From the NCBI RefSeq assembly GCF_003441615.1, contig NZ_CP031842.1, positions 1,258,501 through 1,322,500 on the forward strand: a DNA stretch of 64,000 nucleotides. The letters are read 5' to 3'. The notes under the pieces were generated by a model that was given only the letters and a program-made list of their open reading frames with translations, was not told where the DNA came from and searched no databases. Of the stretch, positions 26,099 through 34,378 are shown in pieces. This DNA comes from Dechloromonas sp. HYN0024 (GTDB taxonomy: Bacteria > Pseudomonadota > Gammaproteobacteria > Burkholderiales > Rhodocyclaceae). A program made the position numbers and the translations under genes. Positions within the stretch are counted from its first letter, which is position 1. The number at the start of each line of letters is the position of its first letter.

Positions 26099-26122
26099 TA
26101 TATACAAACACGAATGTATGTA
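26099..26122. promoter_or_regulatory. AcrR-like operator between the RND operon and its regulator
   Basis: The 24 bases have arms TATATACA and TGTATGTA (7 of 8 pairs) around a central segment. The right part, GAATGTATGTA, is identical to the right half of the E. coli AcrR operator as I recall it, and the whole site agrees at about 18 of 24 positions. It lies 34 bases before the adaptor ATG and 79 before the regulator start, a natural place for repression of both. Confidence 0.6.
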
Positions 26123-26201
26123 AAAGATTTTGGGCGATCGGACCAATGGCTTAACATGGACAGTGGCAAGGGCAAAAAATGCCAAGCCCGGAGAGATCAA
26201 A

Positions 26202-26822
26202 GTGGTCAGAAAAACCAAGGAAGACGCGGAAAAAACCCGTCAGGACATTATCGAATCAGCCCGCGCGGTGTTTCACCAGTGCGGCGTCAGCCGTTCGACA
26301 CTGGAAAAGATCGCCAAGGAAGCGGGCGTAACCCGCGGGGCGATCTATTGGCATTTCAAGGACAAGGCGGAGTTGTTTTTTGCCATGCGCGAGGATGTCT
26401 TTGCGCCTATGGTCGAGCGGACCGATGCCCTGCTGCTCTCGGACGTTTACGATAACCCGCTCGATGCCATCGAAGCCTCGCTCAAGGAATTTTTTCGCGT
26501 TCTCGACGATTGCCCGGTGGTGCGCGAAGTCTTCGAGATCATGATTTCGCGCTGCGAATATGTCGATGAATTCGCCGCCGTTCAGGAGGAGGCCGGTCGC
26601 CCGGCCTACGAATTTCTGGAAAAAATGGAACGCGTCTACGGCAAGGCGGCGGATAAAAATGTATTGCGACGCGGGCTTGATCCAGAAGCCGCTGCCCGGG
26701 ATACCTGGGCCTTCACCAGTGGCCTGCTGCACCTGATGCTCGGCTGCCAAAAGGGCTCCGATCTTGACCGGCGGATTCCTGCAATGATCGCTTCGCACAT
26801 GGCGCTGCGGCGTCTCGGCTGA
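26202..26822 (+). CDS. TetR family repressor of the RND pump (AcrR/TtgR-like)
   Basis: The 206-residue regulator has an N-terminal TetR DNA-binding domain with IIESARAVFHQCGVSRSTL and the recognition segment VTRGAIYWHFKDKAELF, which matches AcrR/TtgR/MexL closely. The C-terminal ligand-binding domain is helical. The GTG at 26202 is chosen for its GGAGAG site; an upstream in-frame ATG adds 24 unlikely residues. Divergent placement from the pump and the intervening operator indicate local repression relieved by pump substrates. Confidence 0.9.
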   Translation: MVRKTKEDAEKTRQDIIESARAVFHQCGVSRSTLEKIAKEAGVTRGAIYWHFKDKAELFFAMREDVFAPMVERTDALLLSDVYDNPLDAIEASLKEFFRVLDDCPVVREVFEIMISRCEYVDEFAAVQEEAGRPAYEFLEKMERVYGKAADKNVLRRGLDPEAAARDTWAFTSGLLHLMLGCQKGSDLDRRIPAMIASHMALRRLG

Positions 26823-26871
26823 TCGCCATGCCGGGAGATGACTGTTTTTTCAGGCTTGGATCGTAACTTAT

Positions 26872-27624
26872 ATGGAAATCTCGTTCATTCCCGCATTCAA
26901 GGACAATTACATCTGGCTGCTGACCGAGGGTAAGCGCGCCGTCGTTGTCGATCCTGGCGATGCCGGGCCGGTCATTGCCCGTCTGGAGGCCGATGGTCTG
27001 AAGCTGGAAGGCATCCTGATCACGCATCACCATGCCGATCACCAGGGGGGCATCGGCGAACTGCGAGCACGTTGGCCAGTCGATGTTCATGCACCCGGAA
27101 ATGAGGCTATTTCAGGCGGTACCCGCCCACTTTATGGTGGAGAGCGGATCGATATGCTCGATCAGCAGGTCGAAGTGATTGCCGTTCCCGGTCACACCCT
27201 GGGGCATCTCGCCTACGTCGCGCCGGGCGCGCTGCTATGCGGCGATACGCTGTTCGGTGCGGGTTGCGGCCGCCTGTTCGAGGGTACGCCAGCCCAGATG
27301 TCGGCCTCGCTTGATCGCCTGGCTGCCTTGCCGGACGAAACGCGGGTCTATTGTGCTCACGAGTACACCGAAATGAATCTGCGATTCGCCCTGGCCGTCG
27401 AGCCGCAAAATGCCGCCTTGCGGGCCCGCGTGGACAAGGTGGCGGCGTTGCGGGCGGCTGGGCTGCCCAGCGTGCCGTCGACGCTTGGCGAGGAAAAGGC
27501 GACCAATCCATTTTTGCGGTGTGCCGAGCCGACCGTCATCAAGGCAGCCCTGCAGCAAGGGGCAACGAGTCAGGAAAAAACGGATATTTTCGCCGCCATT
27601 CGGGCCTGGCGAAACAACTTCTAG
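26872..27624 (+). CDS. gloB: Hydroxyacylglutathione hydrolase (glyoxalase II)
   Basis: The 250-residue metallo-beta-lactamase-fold enzyme hydrolyses S-lactoylglutathione to lactate and glutathione, the second step of methylglyoxal detoxification. The dinuclear metal site THHHADHQGG is at 51-60, with further ligands in VPGHTLGH, CGDTLFGAGCGR and CAHEYT. The C-terminal NPFLR substrate-binding motif is present. In relatives gloB is often divergent from the methyltransferase-rnhA-dnaQ genes; here it stands apart from them. It ends in a 13-base tandem repeat. Confidence 0.96.
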   Translation: MEISFIPAFKDNYIWLLTEGKRAVVVDPGDAGPVIARLEADGLKLEGILITHHHADHQGGIGELRARWPVDVHAPGNEAISGGTRPLYGGERIDMLDQQVEVIAVPGHTLGHLAYVAPGALLCGDTLFGAGCGRLFEGTPAQMSASLDRLAALPDETRVYCAHEYTEMNLRFALAVEPQNAALRARVDKVAALRAAGLPSVPSTLGEEKATNPFLRCAEPTVIKAALQQGATSQEKTDIFAAIRAWRNNF

Positions 27625-27641
27625 GGCTAACTTCTAGGGCT
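27616..27641. repeat. 13-bp tandem duplication across two convergent stop codons
   Basis: AACTTCTAGGGCT occurs twice in a row. Copy one contains the TAG of gloB; copy two contains, on the other strand, the TAG of the CheY-like gene. This looks like a replication slippage or short duplication at the junction of two convergent genes. Confidence 0.8.
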
Positions 27642-28026
27642 TGGCCTGGCGGACGCGGCTGCTGACCTTGGCCAGCGTGTCGAGGACGCGGGCAGCGTTG
27701 AATGGCTTGATGATGAAGCCGCTGGCCCCGTTCTGGATCGATTCCTGAACCGTTTCCGGGTCGGAATTGCCCGTCACCATGATCACTTCGGTGGCCGGAT
27801 TGCTCACCTTGATCTCGCACAGGGCATCGATGCCGTTCTTCTCCGGCATGATCACATCCATGCAGACGATGTCCGGCTTCAGGCGTTTGACGATGTCGAT
27901 CGCCAACTGTCCGTTGTTGGCTTCGCCGACCACGTCGTATTCTTCACCGCGCAGCATGGCCCGCAGGATGCTGCGCATCATGTCGTTGTCGTCGGCAATG
28001 ACGATGGAAATGCGTTTTCTGGCCAT
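27634..28026 (-). CDS. CheY-like single-domain response regulator
   Basis: The 130-residue receiver has the acidic pocket ADDND (11-15), phospho-acceptor Asp57 in VCMDVIMP, Thr in VTGNSD and Lys in FIIKPF. There is no output domain, so it acts by protein contact. The ATG at 28026 gives the standard receiver start. It is four bases downstream of a REC-GGDEF gene on the same strand, so the two probably belong to one signalling pathway, perhaps chemotaxis or c-di-GMP control. Confidence 0.9.
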   Translation of the reverse strand: MARKRISIVIADDNDMMRSILRAMLRGEEYDVVGEANNGQLAIDIVKRLKPDIVCMDVIMPEKNGIDALCEIKVSNPATEVIMVTGNSDPETVQESIQNGASGFIIKPFNAARVLDTLAKVSSRVRQAKP

Positions 28027-28030
28027 TTTC

Positions 28031-28972
28031 TTATGCGGCGTCTGCCCGGCAGACGCGATCCCTTCCTTCGTGTTTGGCCCGATAGAGTGCCTTGTCGGCG
28101 GCCTGGATGAGATCGTCCGGCGGGTTGTCGAAACCGGGGGCGGCCGAGGCAATGCCGATGCTCAGGGTGACAATGTGGTTGGGCGAGGCGGCATGCGGGA
28201 TATTCAGGGCGCGGACGGCATGGCGGATTTTTTCGGCCACCATCAGTGCGCCGCCGACGGTTGTTTCGGGCAGGACAACGGCAAATTCCTCGCCGCCGTA
28301 GCGGGCCACAATGTCGGATGGTCGTTCCGTATGCTGGCGAATGGCATTGGCCACCTGGCGCAGGCAATCGTCGCCGGCCTGATGACCGTAGGTATCGTTG
28401 TATAACTTGAAGTGGTCGACGTCGCACATCATCATCGCCAGGCTGTTTGAATGGCGGCGTGCCCGACGCCATTCAACCGAGATCGCTTCGTCGAAGTAGC
28501 GCCGGTTGGCGACGCCGGTCAGGCCGTCGCTCGATGAAATGCGGACCAGCTCCTGGTTGGCGGCATCAAGTTTGCGGGTAACGGCAAGCAGCGAGGCACG
28601 CATCAGGACCAGTCTCTGCATGGCCCTGATCTTGGCACCGAGGACGACTTCGCTGATCGGCTTTTGCAGATAGTCGTCACCCCCGGCGGCAATGCCTTGC
28701 TCGACGTCGGAGTCGTCGCCGAGTGACGAGAGAAAGATGATCGGCGTCCACTCACCGGGCTTTTCCATGGCGCGAATACGCCGGGCCACCGAAAACCCGT
28801 CAAGATCGGGGAGTACCACGTCGAGCAGTACGAGGTCGGGATGATGTTCGGCAAACATGGCGACGGCATCTTCGCCACGTTCAGTCGACAGCGCCGTGGC
28901 ACCGAAGCGCTCGACACGGTGGGTGAGCATGACGCGGTTGGAGCGACTGTCTTCGACGACAAGAATTTTCAT
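28031..28972 (-). CDS. REC-GGDEF diguanylate cyclase (PleD/WspR-like)
   Basis: The 313-residue protein has an N-terminal receiver (Asp51 phospho-acceptor in LLDVVLPD, Lys in LQKP) and a C-terminal GGDEF domain. The active site is GGEEF at 226-230, and the RxxD product-inhibition site is RPSD at 217-220. Phosphorylation is expected to dimerise it and start c-di-GMP synthesis. The ATG at 28972 begins the canonical receiver strand (MKILVVEDS). No dedicated histidine kinase is adjacent. Confidence 0.94.
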   Translation of the reverse strand: MKILVVEDSRSNRVMLTHRVERFGATALSTERGEDAVAMFAEHHPDLVLLDVVLPDLDGFSVARRIRAMEKPGEWTPIIFLSSLGDDSDVEQGIAAGGDDYLQKPISEVVLGAKIRAMQRLVLMRASLLAVTRKLDAANQELVRISSSDGLTGVANRRYFDEAISVEWRRARRHSNSLAMMMCDVDHFKLYNDTYGHQAGDDCLRQVANAIRQHTERPSDIVARYGGEEFAVVLPETTVGGALMVAEKIRHAVRALNIPHAASPNHIVTLSIGIASAAPGFDNPPDDLIQAADKALYRAKHEGRDRVCRADAA

Positions 28973-29207
28973 GATGCCTGCCAAGCCTTGATACGTGCAG
29001 TCTAGCGGCATTGTCGCTGGAAGAAAACAAAGTTCGTGCCGGCCGGGTTGACGACGGTCAAGGCGCCGCCATTCTCGCGAGGTGCGTTGGTTTGTCGAAC
29101 ATTCGGGTGGCGTACGTAAAGTTCAGGCGCATCCGTGTTTCTGGCCATCTTTCCGGGCTGTCGGTGTGCTAAATTTCGTGGTTATAAAACAAGAAAGGCA
29201 AAATATC

Positions 29208-32200
29208 ATGGCCGAGCCGACCGCCAGCAATCCAGCATTGATGTCACGTCTGACTGAGGCGCTGAAATCACCGCGTACCAAGAGAATTGGCAAATGGGTG
29301 GCGGCTATTTTTGTGCTCGTCGGCGTACTCGGTTTTCTGGCCGCGCCACCGCTGCTCAAGTCGGTGTTGCAGAAGCAGCTATCGCAGCAGTTGCATCGCG
29401 ATGTCAGTATCGAAAACATCGATATCAATCCCTATGGTCTGTCCGCCAGGGTCAGTGGCCTTTCCATCAAGGCTGAGGGCGGCAAGGAAGTGGCTGGCTT
29501 CGACGAGCTTTTTGTCAACGTCTCGTCGGCGTCCATTTTCAACCTGGCCGCCGTGGTCGACGAAGTGCGCCTGCAGGGCCTGCGCCTTGCCGTATCACGC
29601 GTTGGCGAGGGGCGTTACGATATTTCCGATCTGCTTGATGAGTGGATGAAACCCAAGGACGAGCCGGATACCGGTACGCCGCGTTTTTCGATCAACAATA
29701 TTCAGCTGATCAACGGCAAGATCGTTTTTGACGACCAGCCCAAGGGCAAGTTGCATACGGTCAGCGACATCAATCTGGCGCTGCCCTTTGTCTCCAGCCT
29801 GTCGTATCAGGCCGACGTGCTGGTCAAACCGTCGTTTTCAGCCAGCATCAATGGCTCACCACTGGCGTTGACCGGTGACAGCAAGCCGTTTTCACAGACA
29901 CGTGAAAGCCAGCTCAACCTTGATCTCGATCGCTTCGAACTAGCTGTCCTCCAGCCATACCTGCCTGATTCGCTGCCTTTCCGGTTGAAATCGGGAACGC
30001 TCGATTCCGAATTGAAGGTCATGTTCAAGGAAGTTTCAGACAATGTTTATTCGCTTTCCGTAGTCGGTGCCGCCCATGTTTCCGGTTTGGCTGTTACGGA
30101 AGGCGACGGCCAGCCTCTAGTTGGCTGGAGGCGCCTTGATGTTGAACTCGACAATGTTGACCCGATCAACAGCAAGATCGCCGTCAAGCGGGTCGGGCTC
30201 GACGGGCTGGATGTAGCGCTGGCCGTTAACAAGCAGGGTGAATTCAATGTCCTGCGTGTCGCAGACAAAATGACCGCGCCCGGGCCGACGGTGGCAGCAC
30301 CAGCACCAAAGCCGGTCGCCGGCAAACCCTTGGCGTGGTCGCTCGGCGAATTCGCCCTGAGCGATGGCCTGATCCGCTGGCACGACGAGTCCACGCCGAC
30401 CCCGGTGGCTGGCGAGGTGCGCAAGTTGCAGGTCAGTGTCGGCAAGGTCAACAGCAAGCTGGTCGAGCCGATCGAGATCGGCGAAGTCAGTTATCAGATC
30501 GATCTTGGCGAGCGTTTCCGCGTTGAGAAAATGGCCATCAAGGGCATCAAGGTCGACCTGCCGTCGCATCGCGTCGCCATCGCCGAAGTAATCAATAGTG
30601 GTACCCGCGCCCGCATGCTGCGCAACAAGGCGGGGCAGATTGAATGGGTCAGTTCGCCGGTGCTCAAGGTGGTCCGGGCGACCAATACCCGCAACGACGG
30701 CAAGGCCAGGGCAGTTGCCGAGGCGGAGGGAAAGCAGGAGTGGATCGGCAAGGTCGGCAAGCTGGCTATCGATGACCTGGGATTCCGCTTTGAGGATCGT
30801 TCTCTGGATCAGGTTGCCGTTCAGGAAATCGAGGGATTCAATCTGCTCGGCGAGGAGCTGACCAACGAACCCAACAAGAAGGGCAGGATTTCGCTCAAGG
30901 GCAAGATTAACAAGAAGGGCAGCCTCAATGTCGATGGCGCCCTGCAGATCTACCCGCTTGATGTGGCCGTCAAAGTCGAGACGATAGCTATTCCGCTGGT
31001 GCCGCTGGAGCCCTATTTCGGCCAGTTCCTCAATATTTCGCTGACGCGTGGTCTGGTCTCGAACAAGGGTGAGGCGACAGCAAAGCTCGAGCCCTCGGGC
31101 CTGAAGGCTGGTTACAAGGGATCCTTCACGCTGGGTGATTTTGTCGCCGTCGACAAGCAAAACAGTGCTGATTTTCTCAAGTGGAAATCGCTTTACTTCG
31201 GGGGCATCGACTTCCGCCTCGAACCGCTGGCGATCAATGTGGCCGAAATTGCGCTGAGTGACTATTTTTCACGCCTGATCCTCAACAAGGACGGCAAACT
31301 CAATGTTGCCGATATTGTCAGGAAGCCGGCGGGCGAGTCCCGGCCGGCCGAGGTCAAGGCAGAAGCGAAGGCAGAAGCCAAAATTGAAAGCATGGATGAC
31401 ACCAAAGTTGCTGCCAAGGATGCCGCACCAGCCAAGCCGGTGATCCCGATCAAGATCGGCAAGGTCACCCTGCAGAATGGCACGGTCAATTTTTCGGACC
31501 TCTTCGTCAAGCCCAATTATTCGGTCAATCTGAACCGCTTGGGCGGTCGCGTGACCAATCTGTCGTCGGCGGCCGATACGGTGGCCGATCTGGAACTGCG
31601 CGGCCGGTATGGCAATACGGCCCCGGTGCAGATATTGGGCAAGCTCAATCCGCTCGCCAGCAAGCCCTATCTCGATATCAAGGCTGAAGTTAGCGGGGTC
31701 GATCTGGTCGGTTTCTCGCCGTATTCGGGTAAATATGCCGGCTATGCCATCGAGAAGGGCAAACTGTCGCTGAGCGTCGCCTACAAGCTCGAAAACAACC
31801 AGTTGACTGCGGAAAACCGATTGTTCATTGATCAGTTTACCTTTGGCGAAAAGGTTGCCAGTCCGGATGCGACGACCCTGCCGGTCAATCTCGCCATTTC
31901 GCTGCTCAAGAACAATCGCGGCGAGATTGATCTCAACCTGCCGATTTCCGGTTCGCTTGACGATCCCCAGTTCTCGATTGGCGGGCTGATCGTCAAGGTC
32001 ATCGTCAATCTCTTCGTCAAGGCCGTGACTTCGCCTTTCGCCTTGCTCGGTTCGATGTTCGGCAGTGGCGATGAACTGTCCAATATCGAATTTGCCGCCG
32101 GTCGGGCGACGCTCAACGATGCCGCCGGCAAGAAGCTTGAAGCGATGGCCAAGGCGCTCAACGAACGCAATTCGCTGAAGCTTGAAATCACTGGCCGGGC

Positions 32201-32624
32201 CGACCTCGAGATTGATCGGGATGGTGCCAAGCGGGCCGCCCTGGAGCGTGCCATGCAGGTCGAGAAGCTCAAGGACCTCAAGAAGGCCGGCGAAGGCCGG
32301 TCACTGGATGAGATCGAGATTTTGCCAGAAGAAAAAGCGACCTACCTGACGCGGGCCTACAAGGAAGCCAAGTTCCCGAAGCCACGTAACGTGGTCGGTT
32401 TGCAGAAGGATTTGCCGGTCGAGGAAATGGAAAAGTTGATGCTGACCAACCTGCCGGCCACCGACGAGGATATCAAGGCGCTGGCCGGGCGCCGGGCCGA
32501 GGTCGTACACACCTGGCTGGTTGAGCAGGGCAAGGTGCCGCCGGAACGGGTTTTCCTGTTGCCGCCCAAGGTTGGGGCGGATGACAAGGGCAAGGCCAGT
32601 CGTGTTGATTTTTCGCTGAAATGA
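29208..32624 (+). CDS. DUF748 (AsmA-like) large envelope protein
   Basis: The 1138-residue protein has one N-terminal membrane helix (about 28-48). A long beta-rich periplasmic region follows with repeated strands typical of AsmA/DUF748 proteins, which are thought to bridge the periplasm and move lipids. An Ala/Glu/Lys-rich linker near residues 705-735 (several KAEAK repeats) separates two halves. The last 180 residues have an OmpA-like pattern (ATLNDAAGKKLEAMAKAL ... LEITGRAD), suggesting peptidoglycan contact. The ATG at 29208 follows AAAGGC. It is first in a run with rmuC. Confidence 0.85.
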   Translation: MAEPTASNPALMSRLTEALKSPRTKRIGKWVAAIFVLVGVLGFLAAPPLLKSVLQKQLSQQLHRDVSIENIDINPYGLSARVSGLSIKAEGGKEVAGFDELFVNVSSASIFNLAAVVDEVRLQGLRLAVSRVGEGRYDISDLLDEWMKPKDEPDTGTPRFSINNIQLINGKIVFDDQPKGKLHTVSDINLALPFVSSLSYQADVLVKPSFSASINGSPLALTGDSKPFSQTRESQLNLDLDRFELAVLQPYLPDSLPFRLKSGTLDSELKVMFKEVSDNVYSLSVVGAAHVSGLAVTEGDGQPLVGWRRLDVELDNVDPINSKIAVKRVGLDGLDVALAVNKQGEFNVLRVADKMTAPGPTVAAPAPKPVAGKPLAWSLGEFALSDGLIRWHDESTPTPVAGEVRKLQVSVGKVNSKLVEPIEIGEVSYQIDLGERFRVEKMAIKGIKVDLPSHRVAIAEVINSGTRARMLRNKAGQIEWVSSPVLKVVRATNTRNDGKARAVAEAEGKQEWIGKVGKLAIDDLGFRFEDRSLDQVAVQEIEGFNLLGEELTNEPNKKGRISLKGKINKKGSLNVDGALQIYPLDVAVKVETIAIPLVPLEPYFGQFLNISLTRGLVSNKGEATAKLEPSGLKAGYKGSFTLGDFVAVDKQNSADFLKWKSLYFGGIDFRLEPLAINVAEIALSDYFSRLILNKDGKLNVADIVRKPAGESRPAEVKAEAKAEAKIESMDDTKVAAKDAAPAKPVIPIKIGKVTLQNGTVNFSDLFVKPNYSVNLNRLGGRVTNLSSAADTVADLELRGRYGNTAPVQILGKLNPLASKPYLDIKAEVSGVDLVGFSPYSGKYAGYAIEKGKLSLSVAYKLENNQLTAENRLFIDQFTFGEKVASPDATTLPVNLAISLLKNNRGEIDLNLPISGSLDDPQFSIGGLIVKVIVNLFVKAVTSPFALLGSMFGSGDELSNIEFAAGRATLNDAAGKKLEAMAKALNERNSLKLEITGRADLEIDRDGAKRAALERAMQVEKLKDLKKAGEGRSLDEIEILPEEKATYLTRAYKEAKFPKPRNVVGLQKDLPVEEMEKLMLTNLPATDEDIKALAGRRAEVVHTWLVEQGKVPPERVFLLPPKVGADDKGKASRVDFSLK

Positions 32625-32631
32625 GCCAGGC

Positions 32632-33963
32632 ATGAGCGAAACGATGGGATTGGCGCTGATCGTCGGCGTAGTGGTGGTCATCCTGTTGCAGGTTGCCTTG
32701 CTGTTGCGCGGCAACCGGCGGCAGGACGAGGAACGTTTCCGGGCGCAGCAGGAGGCGCAGGAAAAGGGGCTGATGCGGCTGGAGCGCGAACTGCGCGAGG
32801 AACTGGCGCGGGGGCGGCGTGAGGTGGGCGAAGAGGCTTTCCGTGATCGTGAGGAAAGGGCCCAGTCGTCAAGTCTGCTCGGGCAGAGTCTGACAACCCA
32901 GGTCAGCCAGTTCGGCGCCTCACAGGCTGAGCGGCTGGAAGCCTTTGCCCGTGAATTGAGCCGCTTTTCGCTCGGTCTCGACGAACGTTTCGAGCGTCTC
33001 AAAATCGCTGTCGAATCGCGCCTGTCGGCGATCCAGGCAGATAACGCCAACAAGCTCGAAGAGATGCGCCGAACGGTCGATGAAAAACTCCATGCGACAC
33101 TGGAACAACGCCTCGGCGAGTCCTTCAAGCTGGTCAGCGACCGCCTGGAGCAGGTGCACCGCGGTCTTGGCGAAATGCAGACGCTGGCGGCCGGTGTTGG
33201 TGATCTCAAGCGGGTCCTGACCAACGTCAAGACACGTGGCACCTGGGGCGAGGTTCAACTGTCGGCCCTGCTTGAACAGTTGCTGACGGCCGAGCAATTC
33301 GGCAGCAACGTGGCGACCAAACCGGGCAGCAACGAGCGGGTTGATTTCGCCATCCGTCTGCCCGGCAAGGATGACGGCGCCGTTGTCTGGCTGCCGATCG
33401 ACGCCAAATACCCGATCGAGGATTACCAGCGCCTGCTCGATGCCCAGGATCGCGGCGATCCGGCCGGGGTGGAGGAGGCCTCGCGGGCCATCGAAACCCG
33501 ACTCAAGAGCGAGGCCAGGAGTATTCACGAAAAATATGTCTCGCCACCCCACACCACCGATTTTGCCTTGCTCTATCTACCGCTCGAGGGGCTTTATGCC
33601 GAGGCTCTGCGCCGTCCGGGGCTGGCCGAAGCCCTGCAGCGCGACTGGCGGGTCAGCCTGACCGGGCCAACGACGCTGGCCGCCATGCTCAACAGCCTGC
33701 AGATGGGCTTCCGGACGCTGGCCATCGAGCAGCGCTCAGCCGAAGTATGGGCGGTGCTCGGGGCGGTCAAGACCGAATTCGGCAAGTTCGGCGAGGCGCT
33801 GGCCCACACCAAGAAAAAGCTGGATGAGGCGAGTAACAGCATCAGCAAGGCAGAAACCCGGACCCGGCAGTTGTCACGCCGGCTCAAGGAGGTCGAGGCG
33901 CTGCCGGTGGCCGAGGCCGAACAATTGATAGGTGTGGTGGATTTCGATGGCGAAGACGAGTGA
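32632..33963 (+). CDS. rmuC: DNA recombination protein RmuC homolog
   Basis: The 443-residue protein has an N-terminal membrane helix (about 5-26), a long coiled coil (about 30-180) and the RmuC domain. Key segments are LKRVLTNVKTRGTWGEVQL, LPIDAKYPIEDY (the nuclease-like Asp-x-Lys) and VSLTGPTTLAAML. RmuC limits inversions at short inverted repeats in E. coli. It starts 8 bases after the DUF748 stop and overlaps the next gene by 17 bases, so the genes form an operon. Confidence 0.95.
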   Translation: MSETMGLALIVGVVVVILLQVALLLRGNRRQDEERFRAQQEAQEKGLMRLERELREELARGRREVGEEAFRDREERAQSSSLLGQSLTTQVSQFGASQAERLEAFARELSRFSLGLDERFERLKIAVESRLSAIQADNANKLEEMRRTVDEKLHATLEQRLGESFKLVSDRLEQVHRGLGEMQTLAAGVGDLKRVLTNVKTRGTWGEVQLSALLEQLLTAEQFGSNVATKPGSNERVDFAIRLPGKDDGAVVWLPIDAKYPIEDYQRLLDAQDRGDPAGVEEASRAIETRLKSEARSIHEKYVSPPHTTDFALLYLPLEGLYAEALRRPGLAEALQRDWRVSLTGPTTLAAMLNSLQMGFRTLAIEQRSAEVWAVLGAVKTEFGKFGEALAHTKKKLDEASNSISKAETRTRQLSRRLKEVEALPVAEAEQLIGVVDFDGEDE

Positions 33964-34378
33964 ACTGGAAGTCGCCTACAAGGCGACGACATACCGCGTA
34001 TTTCTGCCCGGTGGCATCTGCGAACTGCGCATCGGCCAGCCCTGCGAAACCTTGCGCTGCTGGCTGGAAACGGCTGACAGCACTGAATTTGCCCTGATTA
34101 CGGCCCATAACCCGGCGGGGCAGCCGCTGGACGCAGCGACCAACGCCGAACGCCAGTCGCAGTTGGAGTGCGACCTGCTCGAAGGCAACTACGAACCCTA
34201 CGTGGCGCAACACCAAGCGGATGGCGACGACTGGCCGAATGAAGAAAGCTGCTTTGTCCCCGATATTTCAGCCGAGGATGCCTGCGCACTGGCCGCCGAT
34301 TATGGGCAGAACGCCATTATTTGCGGTGGCACCGATGGCATTCCCCATCTGGTCTGGATAGAAGATTGCGAGCAATGA
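33947..34378 (+). CDS. DUF3293 domain protein
   Basis: The 143-residue cytoplasmic protein matches the small DUF3293 family by YRVFLPGGICELRIGQ near residue 15, FALITAHNPAGQPL near 44 and a C-terminal acidic half. The start chosen is the ATG at 33947, inside the end of rmuC. Its stop overlaps the next gene's start (ATGA). The function of the family is not known; its operon partners are rmuC and a protein kinase. Confidence 0.78.
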   Translation: MAKTSELEVAYKATTYRVFLPGGICELRIGQPCETLRCWLETADSTEFALITAHNPAGQPLDAATNAERQSQLECDLLEGNYEPYVAQHQADGDDWPNEESCFVPDISAEDACALAADYGQNAIICGGTDGIPHLVWIEDCEQ

